Assembly: GCA_001818695.1 (NCBI GenBank)
Contig: MHJG01000020.1
Location: forward strand, 1 to 51,899
Origin: Candidatus Harrisonbacteria bacterium RIFCSPHIGHO2_02_FULL_42_16
Lineage (GTDB): Bacteria; Patescibacteriota; Minisyncoccia; UBA6257; 02-FULL-45-10c
Reading direction: 5' to 3'
DNA: 51,899 nucleotides
In this document: positions 1 through 9,818 of the stretch, piece after piece
Numbering within the stretch: the first letter of the stretch is position 1
Layout: each line of letters starts with the position of its first letter
Notes under the pieces: model-generated
What the model saw: the letters and a program-made list of their open reading frames with translations, nothing else
The model's database searches: none
What the model was told of the DNA's origin: nothing
Translations under genes and position numbers: made by a program

Positions 1-165
1 TTTCGGATTTCGCGATTTCAAATCCTTCTTCTGCCGTTCAGTCAAATCGTCAAAGATTTTTAAAACATCGGAAAAGTCCGCTGTCAATCCTCCGACATTC
101 CTAATCGGGCAATTTGATGAATGCTTATCCGCGCGCGCGCAAGAACAGCTTATTTTTTTCTTCAT
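1..165 (-). CDS. 5' part of an unknown protein running off the window edge (MKKKISCSCARADKHSSNCPIRNVGG...)
   Basis: Open frame from ATG at 165 (minus) to window edge, good SD (GGAGG) and promoter in the repeat upstream. Confidence 0.45.
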   Translation of the reverse strand, partial: MKKKISCSCARADKHSSNCPIRNVGGLTADFSDVLKIFDDLTERQKKDLKSRNPK

Positions 166-340
166 CTTCTTTTCCTCCTTTCAAGGTACGGCTTTGCCAC
201 AAACATCGTGGCTATACTACTCGGTAGAGTATAACATAAGCGCGCTTATCTTGTCAATAACATCAACCCCGTTATCAATGCCGCGCTGACGATAATTTTT
301 GCGCCGAATTTTTTCTCCTGAAAATAGTTATGGCCGGAAA
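163..340. repeat. Direct repeat copy 1 (178 bp, ~95% identical to 1274-1451); contains promoter/SD plus a fragment of the 3' end of the EamA-like gene
   Basis: Read by eye: catcttcttttcctcctttcaaggtacgg...tatggccggaaa in both copies. Confidence 0.9.
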
Positions 341-342
341 AA

Positions 343-600
343 TTAAATTTGATAAGCTTTGTTTCTATGTTTAATCCGATAAATTTTTATTTCTTTATTT
401 TTATCGTCAATTTCGTATAAAATTCTCCAATCGCCGACTCTCAAGCGATAAAAATTTTTAGAACCAACTAATTTTTTAACATTAGCCAGCCAAGAATTAC
501 TCTTTAACAATAAAAGACGCTCGATAATTCTTAATCTTAAAGAGTTATCGAGCGCATTTAAATCTTTTTCAGCGCGCCGTTCTATAAAGATTTTATACAC
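343..600 (-). CDS. RelE/ParE-family toxin
   Basis: 85 aa; MYKIFIERRAEKDLNALD...YRLRVGDWRILYEID...IYRIKHRNKAY typical RelE pattern. Confidence 0.85.
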   Translation of the reverse strand: MYKIFIERRAEKDLNALDNSLRLRIIERLLLLKSNSWLANVKKLVGSKNFYRLRVGDWRILYEIDDKNKEIKIYRIKHRNKAYQI

Positions 601-787
601 TATCTTTTAAATAATCATCTAATTTTCGAAAAGAAGTTTTTCCCGTTTTAATTCTTCGAAGTTCTGCTAAATCTTCCCGGTCTTCCGCCAATTTTAATAA
701 CTGCTTATATTTTTTAATATCCAAAATAACGGCGCGCGGCTTGCCATTTTTTATAATTACTTGTGGATTTTGTAAACTAATATTCAT
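593..787 (-). CDS. Phd/YefM-like antitoxin
   Basis: 64 aa, overlaps the RelE gene by 8 nt; NPQVIIKNGKPRAVILDIKKYKQLL. Confidence 0.75.
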   Translation of the reverse strand: MNISLQNPQVIIKNGKPRAVILDIKKYKQLLKLAEDREDLAELRRIKTGKTSFRKLDDYLKDSV

Positions 788-834
788 ATTTCTATATTAA
801 CAAATTTTATCTCCCGATGTCAAAAAAAACAAAA

Positions 835-859
835 AGCCGGTTCTTTTGAGGAACCGGCT
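835..859 (-). terminator. Hairpin terminator of the lipoprotein gene
   Basis: AGCCGGTTCttttgaGGAACCGGCT followed by a T-run on the minus strand. Confidence 0.75.
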
Positions 860-868
860 TCAATAAAT

Positions 869-1276
869 TTATTTCTCCACCGAAGGAACTACCACTTTCT
901 TGGGACGCCTCTTGGCTAATACTTCTTCCCATTGATCCCTAACCTCATAGGTAACTATTACCTTTGCCCGTGAAAAAGTTTTATTCATAAGCCGATCTTT
1001 TTCAAATACTATAATTAATACCTCGTCTACTGGCGGATCTTGAATCGAAACTGCCACATTTTCCACATTAGAAACAAATAACTTTTCTGAACTCCAAGTA
1101 TCAACAACCAATGAATATACACCTGCACGTGAATCAAAAAAAACTTTCGCTGATTTAACTACCAGCTCATACTTTTTAGGAACACTAACTGGCTTATTTT
1201 GGAAGTTGTCTGCACACCCGACCATGACCAACGCTATAGAAACCAGAATAACCGAACTAAACAACTTTTCGCCCAT
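869..1276 (-). CDS. Putative lipoprotein, unknown function
   Basis: Signal peptide with lipobox-like ALVMVGC; own promoter and terminator. Confidence 0.6.
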   Translation of the reverse strand: MGEKLFSSVILVSIALVMVGCADNFQNKPVSVPKKYELVVKSAKVFFDSRAGVYSLVVDTWSSEKLFVSNVENVAVSIQDPPVDEVLIIVFEKDRLMNKTFSRAKVIVTYEVRDQWEEVLAKRRPKKVVVPSVEK

Positions 1277-1451
1277 CTTCTTTTCCTCCTTTCAAGGTAC
1301 GGCTTTGCCACAAACATCGTGGCTATACTACTCGGTAGATTGTAACATAGATACGCTTATCTTGTCAATAATGCCAACCCCGCTATCAATGCCGCGCTGA
1401 CGATAATTTTTGCGCCGAATTTTTTCTCCTGAAAATAGTTATGGCCGGAAA
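1274..1451. repeat. Direct repeat copy 2 (partner of 163-340)
   Basis: See 163-340. Confidence 0.9.
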
Positions 1452-2190
1452 TTATGCCCGCCAGCACAGACGAAGCGCGCCCGGCGGCAGTCGCAATGCC
1501 CGGATTGCCAAAGGCAATAGCAAAAGAGCCGAAAATAGACGCAATGCTATGCGCGAAACCCTGGCCCAAAAAAGTCCGGCGCCGCAAAAAAGATAAGGGG
1601 TTTTCACGCGCCAAAAACCTCGCTGCCAAAAAGAAATAAAACAACAAAATTAAAAGAGTAATGATTTGCTCCGCCTCTACGGAATTAAAATGGGTGATGT
1701 TGTATTTAAAAAGAGATATGGTAGCCACCGCATTCACGGCGGTAAAAAGCGAATAGCCGATTCCTTTGGTATTCAAAATATGAAATAAAATAATGAAAAA
1801 GAAGGTGGCGAAAATTAAAGTAATGCCAATCCATTGTCCGGAAGAAACAGTAAAACCCAGCAAAAGATCGGTTGCTAAAAGAAGCGGGATAGTAATATTC
1901 CGGACAAAAGCGTAGGTGCTTCGGTCGGTCTTCATAATCGCCAGCATGCTTGCTTGCGCCTGAAAAATTTCCAGCACCGCTTTAATCGCAAAAGTCGGAA
2001 GAGACGCCAAGCTGAACACAAAACTATTTCTAAACGCCGCGATGGCGAGAAAAACCAAAATGCCAAAAAGGGTATTGATAAACCCGGCAGTGTAAACGGT
2101 CTCTTTTTTATGAACGGTTTCAAACTTAATAATTGAAGAGGAAACCTCATCAATAAAACTGGCCAACGAGGCAAAGAGCACGCTAATCAT
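1357..2190 (-). CDS. EamA/DMT-like multi-pass membrane protein
   Basis: 277 aa, about 8-10 hydrophobic helices, DMT-like GQWIGITLIFATFF. Confidence 0.6.
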   Translation of the reverse strand: MISVLFASLASFIDEVSSSIIKFETVHKKETVYTAGFINTLFGILVFLAIAAFRNSFVFSLASLPTFAIKAVLEIFQAQASMLAIMKTDRSTYAFVRNITIPLLLATDLLLGFTVSSGQWIGITLIFATFFFIILFHILNTKGIGYSLFTAVNAVATISLFKYNITHFNSVEAEQIITLLILLFYFFLAARFLARENPLSFLRRRTFLGQGFAHSIASIFGSFAIAFGNPGIATAAGRASSVLAGIISGHNYFQEKKFGAKIIVSAALIAGLALLTR

Positions 2191-2244
2191 AGATGTTATC
2201 GGCGAATAAATAAATTCGTAAATTAGTATATCCGTACTAATTCG

Positions 2245-3249
2245 TTATCCGTTGATGATTTTTTTAATTTCTTTTAATTTTTCATTAAATAATTTTTTGC
2301 CGGTTGCTTCCACATTCAGCCGCAAAAGCGGTTCGGTATTGGACGGCCGCACATTAAACCATCCCTCACCCTTGAAAGAGTGCGAAGCTAAGTGCTTCGA
2401 AAGAAACCGCTCTTTCAAGGGTGAGGGACCAAATTCAACTGTTAAGCCGTCTAATTTAGAAATTTTGCAACCTTGATTTTTGTATCTCTTCTCAATTTTA
2501 TTCAAAACTTTTTCTTTATCCCGAACTTCAAAATTAATCTCTCCTGACCGATAATATTTAGGTAAATTGTCCAGCCAATTCGCAAAATCGGTCTTTAGGC
2601 CGGAAACAAAATTAATAACCTGAATAGCGGCGAAAATGCCGGAATCGCAATAAAAAAAATCTTTAAAGTAATAATGACCGGAATGTTCCAAACCCAGAGT
2701 GGCCTTTTTCTCCCGCATCAATTTTTTAAAAAAATAATGCCCCACCTGCGAAATAAAAACTTGTCGCTTTCTATTTTCTACTTTTAACTTCTTAAGCCGC
2801 CAGCTGGATACAATTCCAACCACATAAGGCGGCTTAAACATTCGCGTCAAAACATAAGCCGACTCGTTCGGGTCAATCCATCTTCCTTTATTATCAATAA
2901 AAAACACCCGGTCGCCGTCGCCGTCAAAAATTATTCCTAAATCAGCGCCGACACGCTTTGCGGTCGGCGCCCCGACCCAACGTCGAGGCTCCCTTACCTC
3001 CCTTCCTACTTGTCTCATTGCGCCTTTTACTAATGGATTCGGCCCATGCGCCGGAAAATTCCCGTCCGGTTTTGCATTAAGCAAAACATAATTAACTTGT
3101 CGCTTGTCGCTTGTCGCTTGTCGCTTCCGGAATAATTCTTTAAGAATTATTCCGGTCGTTCCGTTAGAGCAATCGAATACAACCTTGAGCGGTTTTTTAA
3201 TTTTTACAAACTTTTTAAGAAAATCAGCGTATTGTTTTTGATAATCCAT
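2245..3249 (-). CDS. Phosphomannomutase/phosphoglucomutase, C-terminal portion (DGDGDR metal loop, RPSNTEP phosphate loop)
   Basis: LGIIFDGDGDRVFFID, GLEHSGHYYFKD, WFNVRPSNTEPLLRLN. Confidence 0.9.
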   Translation of the reverse strand: MDYQKQYADFLKKFVKIKKPLKVVFDCSNGTTGIILKELFRKRQATSDKRQVNYVLLNAKPDGNFPAHGPNPLVKGAMRQVGREVREPRRWVGAPTAKRVGADLGIIFDGDGDRVFFIDNKGRWIDPNESAYVLTRMFKPPYVVGIVSSWRLKKLKVENRKRQVFISQVGHYFFKKLMREKKATLGLEHSGHYYFKDFFYCDSGIFAAIQVINFVSGLKTDFANWLDNLPKYYRSGEINFEVRDKEKVLNKIEKRYKNQGCKISKLDGLTVEFGPSPLKERFLSKHLASHSFKGEGWFNVRPSNTEPLLRLNVEATGKKLFNEKLKEIKKIING

Positions 3250-3290
3250 AACATTAAGTATAACTGATTTCTTAATATAAAGAACAAAAA

Positions 3291-3312
3291 ACCGTTCGCA
3301 AAAACGAACGGT
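3291..3312 (-). terminator. Hairpin terminator after the PP2C-like gene
   Basis: ACCGTTCGcaaaaaCGAACGGT plus T-run on the minus strand. Confidence 0.75.
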
Positions 3313-3331
3313 CTAATTAAAATCAATATAT

Positions 3332-4180
3332 TTAAAACTCTATCGCGATAGCGGTTGCTTCCCGGTCAGTTGTCCAGCTTGTGCCGTGCTTAGCTTTTTC
3401 TGCCGATCTCGTATCACTAAGCAATTTCGGCAATCCTCCGAGCGCGTAAATCTCCAAAACTTTCTTGGAAAGCAAGTCCGAATTTTTTGTCATTTCCATC
3501 GGAACAAACCCGTCGGTCGCCAATATTAAGGTCTTTATTTCTTCTTTGAAAAAACAGTATCTTTGCAAAAGCTGGCAAAATTCTGGCTGGCCGTTCAAAA
3601 CCCCAAATCCATTTGGAACCAGCTTATTGCGGTAAGTTCGATAGCTCCAATCCTGGAAAGGAATAAATTCCTCCCAGCATTTTTGGCGGTTTCCATCATA
3701 TTTACGCATTAATTTCGCGAACTTATCTTCCTGTTCTTTTTCCGAAAAAAAAGTCCGGTTTTCCGAAGCGCCGGTTTTTCCATCTTTCATTTGCCAGATA
3801 GCGACACAATCTCCGGCGATAACTATCTCTATGGCTTTTTCTCCGACAAAAACGACAGCGAGAGCTGTAGCTGGAAGTTTATCCGTTTGTTCAATTGGCA
3901 AGTTTGGCAATAACGCCCATTTTCTTACTTCTTCATTGGCTTTTTGCAAAAGCGAATCCAGATCTGAAAGATCCCTTATTGGATAGGAAGAGGAAAAAGT
4001 ATTAGTGACAATTTCAACAACTGTTTGCCCGCCGCTTAATCCGTGATATTTTTTAGGGCCTTCTTTCGGAGTATAGCTTGGGCTTACCCCATCCAGCACT
4101 CCAAAAAACGGTTGACACAGAAATGATCCGTCTTCAATCACCTTGGCATCACCCTGATCAAACAATTTCTGCACCTTCAT
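3332..4180 (-). CDS. PP2C-family protein phosphatase-like protein
   Basis: FGVLDGVS, TALAVVFVG, IVIAGDCVAIW, LILATDGFVP, DREATAIAIEF motifs; SD GGGAGGGG before ATG at 4180. Confidence 0.75.
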   Translation of the reverse strand: MKVQKLFDQGDAKVIEDGSFLCQPFFGVLDGVSPSYTPKEGPKKYHGLSGGQTVVEIVTNTFSSSYPIRDLSDLDSLLQKANEEVRKWALLPNLPIEQTDKLPATALAVVFVGEKAIEIVIAGDCVAIWQMKDGKTGASENRTFFSEKEQEDKFAKLMRKYDGNRQKCWEEFIPFQDWSYRTYRNKLVPNGFGVLNGQPEFCQLLQRYCFFKEEIKTLILATDGFVPMEMTKNSDLLSKKVLEIYALGGLPKLLSDTRSAEKAKHGTSWTTDREATAIAIEF

Positions 4181-4276
4181 TACCCCTCCCTTCTTCTTTA
4201 TTTTATTATCAAGAACCAACAAAAACTACTGGGTAGTATATTATATACAATTAATTAAATCAAGGGTGTTACCTAA

Positions 4277-4699
4277 TTACTTAATTACCAATTTCCGTAT
4301 CGTTAATCCGCTAATCGGCCGCGCGTTTTTGCCGACGACTTTCAATCCGTTATATTCTTTCGGATTATGAGAAGCGGTTACCATAATACCGCCGTCAGCT
4401 TTCAGGTGGTTCACTAAAAAATAAAGCATCGGGGTGGTAATTATTCCAACGGGGTAAAGGGTAGGGGGTAAAGGGTAGAGTAATTTTTTACTTTTGACTT
4501 TTGGCTCTCCCCTCAACCCTCTCAAAACTGCCTTATATAAACTTGGCGAACTCAATCTGGCATCGCGGCCGACTACAATTTTCCCGCGAAAAATTTTAGA
4601 AAACCGCCTGACTATTTCAAAAACCGCCTCTTCGTTAATTTCCTCCGGATATTTTCCGCGAACATCGTAGGCCTTAAAAATTTTAGAATTTATTTTCAT
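4277..4699 (-). CDS. Phosphomannomutase/phosphoglucomutase, N-terminal portion (TASHNP active-site serine)
   Basis: [53 protein letters not shown]; ends before domain II. Confidence 0.9.
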   Translation of the reverse strand: MKINSKIFKAYDVRGKYPEEINEEAVFEIVRRFSKIFRGKIVVGRDARLSSPSLYKAVLRGLRGEPKVKSKKLLYPLPPTLYPVGIITTPMLYFLVNHLKADGGIMVTASHNPKEYNGLKVVGKNARPISGLTIRKLVIK

Positions 4700-4770
4700 A
4701 ATCAGTTGCATTTTTATTATAACATCTGTACAATTGCCATTAGTAAATCTTTGAAAATTAGGAGTGGCTA

Positions 4771-5532
4771 ATGGAAGATTCCAAACTCTTAAAGCAGGTA
4801 AGGGCAATCCAGCGCCTTAACGAATCAAGGTTAAAAAATCTCGCGGCCGTCTACTTAGAAAGGCAATTTTATGAGTGGGTTGAATTATTGCGCGCTTTTA
4901 ATGAAAAATTAGGGGTTCCAACCGCTTTTGTTTTGGCGGAAGAAATGTTCTGGCTAACCGGCTATTTAACGCCTGTCTACGCCCAATACGCGGCTTGGAG
5001 AATAAACGACAATGATTTTAATAAGCAATTTTCTAAAGCGATAGTTGATTTTATCGCGGAAAGACAGTTAAGCGCCAGAAATCCGGACAATCAAAAATCC
5101 TTAGCCGAACTTTACGCGCAATATGCGGCCACTATTTTTACCGCGCACGAAACGCAGAACAGAAACCATAAGGAATTAACCCGAATTTTCGCGGAATCGC
5201 TGAGAATCGCCGAACTGGAAAAAATAGAACCGAACAGCGATGTCTTTTCTGATAAAAATCATTATGCTAATTTCCTTCGGCTAACCGAACAGCCGGACAC
5301 TTACAGAACTAAACTTATCAGAATAACAAAAACAATATCCGAAAAATGCTCCGAAATGTCGCAACGGCAAAGAAATGCCGCCAGCAGCCCAAACGCTTCA
5401 ACTGATGCTAATGATGAATTCCAAAAAAAATTCACAGTAATGTATTACAAAATTAAACTTAAAAAGCATAAATTGGCGTATAGGGAAGCAATAATGGAAA
5501 GAATTTTAAATGTATTTTATCCTCGCAAGTAA
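4771..5532 (+). CDS. Hypothetical helical protein
   Basis: 253 aa ORF in a divergent position with the PMM N-terminal ORF. Confidence 0.6.
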   Translation: MEDSKLLKQVRAIQRLNESRLKNLAAVYLERQFYEWVELLRAFNEKLGVPTAFVLAEEMFWLTGYLTPVYAQYAAWRINDNDFNKQFSKAIVDFIAERQLSARNPDNQKSLAELYAQYAATIFTAHETQNRNHKELTRIFAESLRIAELEKIEPNSDVFSDKNHYANFLRLTEQPDTYRTKLIRITKTISEKCSEMSQRQRNAASSPNASTDANDEFQKKFTVMYYKIKLKKHKLAYREAIMERILNVFYPRK

Positions 5533-5570
5533 CGCGGGGATTTTTATTGTATAATAATACTGACGAACTT

Positions 5571-7724
5571 ATGGCAAGAAAAAATAAAAAAGTTGGGAAT
5601 AAATTCGGATTACGGGAAAAATTCCGCTTGCTCCGTTCCCAAATCCATCCGGAAACCGAGCAAAGCATTCTGGCGATTATTTTTATTGCCATATCCTCTA
5701 TTCTTATCCTTGCCAATCTGCACAGCGCCGGTCCGGCCGGAGAATTTATTTATAAAGTTTTAACCAAGCTTTTTGGGCTGGGATATTATTTATTTCCGGC
5801 TATTTTTCTGATAATGGCCGGAGTTTTTTTGTCGGGCCGGCAAAAAGAAAGGATGCTGGCGATGACTTTTATCGGTGGCGCGCTTTTTATCATAGCCGGC
5901 CTGGGACTGATTGATATTATTGAGCCGGAAAAAGGCGGTTTACTCGGCCGATGGGCCGGATTTTTAGAACTGCCTTTCGGTTCTACCACCGCCATTATCA
6001 TCAATGCCGCCATTTTATTGGCCGCAATTCTGCTGACTATAAATCTGCCGCTCAAATTCCGCGAAAAAAAAGAGGAGGAATACGAGGAACCGAAAATTAT
6101 AATCCGAAATCCGGAAGTTTTCTCCGCCTCGCCGCCAGAACCGGCAGCCGTGGAAAATAAATCTGAAGAAGAAAAATCGCTATCCGAAAAAGAAATGTCC
6201 GCCAAAGGCGGATCCGCCTCTGGTGGAAAACCCCAAAATCCTAAAGCGTTTTTTGTCCCCAAAAAACTTGCCCAAAACCAGCCCAGAGGAAAATCGTATT
6301 CTTTCCCGCCGCTTTCACTTCTAAAATCTAACATTGAAAAACCTACATCCGGCGACTTGCGCGCCAACGCCAACATTATAAAAAGAACTCTGGATAGCTT
6401 CGGCATTCCGGTGGAAATGGGAGAAATTTCCATCGGACCGAAAGTTACCCGCTACACCTTAAAGCCGGCGGAGGGTGTAAAAATTTCCCGCATTACCACT
6501 TTAAATCAGGACTTAGCATTGGCGCTGGCCGCCCATCCCATTCGCATTGAAGCGCCGATTCCCGGAAAATCGCTGGTGGGAATAGAAGTCCCGAATAAAT
6601 CAGCGGCCATTGTCCGGCTTGGCAGTTTAATGGCCTTTCCGGAATTCACTTCCGGCGGAATGCTTAGTTTTATCCTTGGCCGGGATGTCAGTGGCGAACC
6701 GGTATTTGCCGATATTGAAAAAATGCCGCACCTTCTGATTGCCGGCTCCACCGGCAGCGGAAAATCCGTAGCGATTCACTCATTGCTTATATCTTTGCTA
6801 TATAAAAATTCTCCGGAGACCTTAAAACTTATTTTGATTGACCCGAAACGGGTGGAACTTACTATATATAACGATATTCCGCATCTTATCGCGCCGGTGA
6901 TTACTGACGGGAAAAAAGCGCTGGGCGTATTCCGCTGGGCAATTGAAGAAATGGAAAAACGCTACGATAAATTGCAGGCGGCCGGCGCCAGAGATATTAA
7001 AGGATATAATAAATCCCAAACCGAAGACCTTCTGCCGTATTTATTGATTGTAGTGGATGAATTGGCAGACCTGATGGCGGCTTACGGCCGGGATATTGAA
7101 AGTTCCATTGTCCGACTGGCGCAAATGGCGCGCGCCACCGGCATTCATCTCATTCTTTCCACCCAGCGGCCATCGGTGGAAGTCATTACCGGCCTTATTA
7201 AGGCAAACATTACTTCGCGAATGGCGCTTCAGGTTGCCAGCCAGGTAGATTCCCGCACCATTCTTGACATGTCCGGAGCGGAAAAACTGCTGGGCGGCGG
7301 AGATATGCTTTTTATTTCCTCTGAACTTTCCAAACCGAAACGGATTCAAGGCGCTTATCTTGGCGAAGAAGAATTGCGTTCAGTTGCGGATTTCATTCGG
7401 GACAATAATATGACAAATGACTACAATAAAAACGACAGTAAAAAAATCGCGCCTAACTTTGAAAAAGATATGGGAACGAACTTAAATTTGGACGAATATG
7501 CCAAAGAAGAAGATGACGAACTGTACGACGAAGCCGTAAAAATTGTGCGCGAAGCGCAAAAAGCATCTGCCTCTCTTTTACAAAGACGTCTGGCTGTCGG
7601 TTATGCCCGCGCCGCCCGCCTGCTGGATATAATGGAAGAACGCGGCATAGTCGGACCGGGAGACGGGGCCAAACCGAGAGAAGTATATTTAGACAAACCG
7701 GAACAAATGGCTAATGACCAATAA
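5571..7724 (+). CDS. ftsK: DNA translocase FtsK/SpoIIIE
   Basis: N-terminal TM segments, Walker A GSTGSGKSV, FtsK motor and gamma (winged helix) end. Confidence 0.95.
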   Translation: MARKNKKVGNKFGLREKFRLLRSQIHPETEQSILAIIFIAISSILILANLHSAGPAGEFIYKVLTKLFGLGYYLFPAIFLIMAGVFLSGRQKERMLAMTFIGGALFIIAGLGLIDIIEPEKGGLLGRWAGFLELPFGSTTAIIINAAILLAAILLTINLPLKFREKKEEEYEEPKIIIRNPEVFSASPPEPAAVENKSEEEKSLSEKEMSAKGGSASGGKPQNPKAFFVPKKLAQNQPRGKSYSFPPLSLLKSNIEKPTSGDLRANANIIKRTLDSFGIPVEMGEISIGPKVTRYTLKPAEGVKISRITTLNQDLALALAAHPIRIEAPIPGKSLVGIEVPNKSAAIVRLGSLMAFPEFTSGGMLSFILGRDVSGEPVFADIEKMPHLLIAGSTGSGKSVAIHSLLISLLYKNSPETLKLILIDPKRVELTIYNDIPHLIAPVITDGKKALGVFRWAIEEMEKRYDKLQAAGARDIKGYNKSQTEDLLPYLLIVVDELADLMAAYGRDIESSIVRLAQMARATGIHLILSTQRPSVEVITGLIKANITSRMALQVASQVDSRTILDMSGAEKLLGGGDMLFISSELSKPKRIQGAYLGEEELRSVADFIRDNNMTNDYNKNDSKKIAPNFEKDMGTNLNLDEYAKEEDDELYDEAVKIVREAQKASASLLQRRLAVGYARAARLLDIMEERGIVGPGDGAKPREVYLDKPEQMANDQ

Positions 7725-7790
7725 CTGCATGGATAAATAAAACTCCACGGGCTGAAACCCGTGGTTTCTTTTTCACTCCGGCTTTGCTGG

Positions 7791-7820
7791 TCTGCCACTA
7801 TGCCATAGCATAGTGGCAGA
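7791..7820. repeat. Perfect 13-bp-arm palindrome TCTGCCACTATGC-cata-GCATAGTGGCAGA
   Basis: Read directly. Confidence 0.85.
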
Positions 7821-7998
7821 TATGCCTACCCTTCCACGGCCCAATAGTTCGACAAGCTCACTACAAACAACCGTGGTTTTAGTAGGATATTTCGGCATAA
7901 TATAAAAACGGCCCCAATGCCGTTTTTTAAATTTTATACATAACAAAAATCTTGGGTTTGAATTGTAAACTCAGCCGAAATATAATAAACTAAAACCA

Positions 7999-8637
7999 AT
8001 GGAACCAGTCCACAAAGACCTCAAGACCTTATTAGCCGACGCGCTTCAGCTCAAAGACGCGAATCACTCAAAATTGTCCCAACTCACCGGCATACCGGAA
8101 CGGTATCTTTGGGCAATTCAAAATTTAGAAATAGATAAATTGCCGCCGGCTCCTTATGTACGCGGCTATCTCAAAAAAATATCAGAAGTCCTTAATATCA
8201 ATCATGATGAGCTGTGGGAACTTTATAAAAAGGAATTTGAGCTCAAACAATCCGGAGAATACGATAAATTGCCCACCAACCGGTTTGCGATTAAACATTT
8301 ATCCAGAAAAATCCGATTTCTGATATTATTGGGCATTTTTCTTCTGCTATATCTCATATTCGGCTGGGGAAGATTGATGGGGAAGCCGAATCTCATTATT
8401 GCCAATCCCGCAGAATCCATTATCACCACCGGCAGCAATCTTATTGTATTATCCGGCGGATTAAACCAAAGAGATAAACTGCTCATTAACGGAGAAGAAA
8501 TTTTTATAAGCCGGGAAGGGAAATTCGCCAACGACTTTGCTTTACAGCCGGGATTGAATACGGTAGAATTCAAAGCTAAGCGATTATTGGGAAAAGAAGT
8601 TACAATTATAAAACAAATAATCTATCAACCGCAGTAA
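7999..8637 (+). CDS. RodZ-like HTH protein with one TM segment
   Basis: N-terminal HTH (LTGIPERYLWAIQNLEIDKLPPAPYVRGYLKKISEVL), TM, extracellular domain. Confidence 0.8.
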   Translation: MEPVHKDLKTLLADALQLKDANHSKLSQLTGIPERYLWAIQNLEIDKLPPAPYVRGYLKKISEVLNINHDELWELYKKEFELKQSGEYDKLPTNRFAIKHLSRKIRFLILLGIFLLLYLIFGWGRLMGKPNLIIANPAESIITTGSNLIVLSGGLNQRDKLLINGEEIFISREGKFANDFALQPGLNTVEFKAKRLLGKEVTIIKQIIYQPQ

Positions 8638-8720
8638 CCGATGCAAAGCTACAAATTATTATCCAAATCTACAAATAACGAATTCGTTTATTCGTAAATT
8701 CGGTAATAATTCGTAATTCG

Positions 8721-9749
8721 TTGGTAAAGCGAAAGCGTATGAATAAAGAAAAAAATTCCGCGATGGGCGATGAACAACAAAATAAGGACTTAGATAATCT
8801 GCTTTCCACTCTGCAGGATAAATTCGGAGAAGGCGCGATAATGAAGCTCGGCGACGCCAAAAAAGTGAATGTGGACATCATACCAACCGGCTCTTTTTCG
8901 CTGGATTTGGCTTTGGGGGTGGGCGGCTTACCAAGAGGCAGAATTATAGAAATATACGGGCCGGAGTCGTCCGGAAAAACTACACTGGCGTTGAATGTGG
9001 TGGCGCAAGCCCAGAAAAAAGGCGGAAAAACCGCCTTCATTGACGCCGAGCACGCGATGGACCCTGACTATGCCGCCAAACTTGGCGTCAAAATCAAAGA
9101 ACTTTTAATTTCCCAGCCGGACAGCGGAGAAGAAGCGTTAAATATCCTGGAAAGCTTGGTAAAATCCGGAATCATTGACGTGGTAGTGGTGGATTCGGTG
9201 GCGGCGCTTACCCCAAAAGCGGAAATTGAAGGGGAAATGGGCGCGCAATTCATCGGTCTGCAGGCGCGGATGATGTCGCAAGCGCTCCGGAAATTAACGG
9301 CAATTTCCGCAAAATCCAACACGATGATTATTTTCATCAATCAGCTTAGAGAAAAAATCGGCGTGATGTTCGGCTCGCCGGAAACGACTCCGGGAGGCCG
9401 GGCGCTGAAATTCTATTCTTCAGTCCGAATTGATGTCCGCCGGATTGCCCAAGTTAAAAAAGGAGATGTCGTAGTCGGCAACCGCGTAAAAGCAAAAGTG
9501 GCGAAAAATAAAGTGGCGCCGCCGTTTAAGCTGGCAGAATTTGATATTATGTTTGGTGAGGGAATTTCTTATGAAGCGGATGTTTTAAACGCCGCTATAA
9601 AACACGGCGTAGTTACCAAATCCGGCGCTACTTATTCCTTTGAAGGAAATAAAATCGGAGTAGGATTTGAAAAAACCGCGGAAATGCTTAAAGAAGATAA
9701 AAAACTCTTAGGTGAGCTTAAAAAGAAAACAACTTCGGTAGCGAAATAA
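8721..9749 (+). CDS. recA: Recombinase RecA
   Basis: [60 protein letters not shown]. Confidence 0.98.
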   Translation: MVKRKRMNKEKNSAMGDEQQNKDLDNLLSTLQDKFGEGAIMKLGDAKKVNVDIIPTGSFSLDLALGVGGLPRGRIIEIYGPESSGKTTLALNVVAQAQKKGGKTAFIDAEHAMDPDYAAKLGVKIKELLISQPDSGEEALNILESLVKSGIIDVVVVDSVAALTPKAEIEGEMGAQFIGLQARMMSQALRKLTAISAKSNTMIIFINQLREKIGVMFGSPETTPGGRALKFYSSVRIDVRRIAQVKKGDVVVGNRVKAKVAKNKVAPPFKLAEFDIMFGEGISYEADVLNAAIKHGVVTKSGATYSFEGNKIGVGFEKTAEMLKEDKKLLGELKKKTTSVAK

Positions 9750-9818
9750 TTTTTCTTGACGCCTTTGTAAAAACAGCTATAATTGCCAATAGCTGTTTTT
9801 GTTATTTGAAAATGAAAA

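Noticed and set aside
5786-6433. Long minus-strand ORF opposite ftsK, and similar ORFs opposite tig, gyrA, S1, hppA
   Set aside because: Antisense to strongly recognisable coding sequence; composition consistent with shadow ORFs.
7741-7900. Possible ncRNA in the ftsK-rodZ gap
   Set aside because: Several hairpins, but best explained by a terminator plus dispersed repeats (including TTCGACAAGCTCA).
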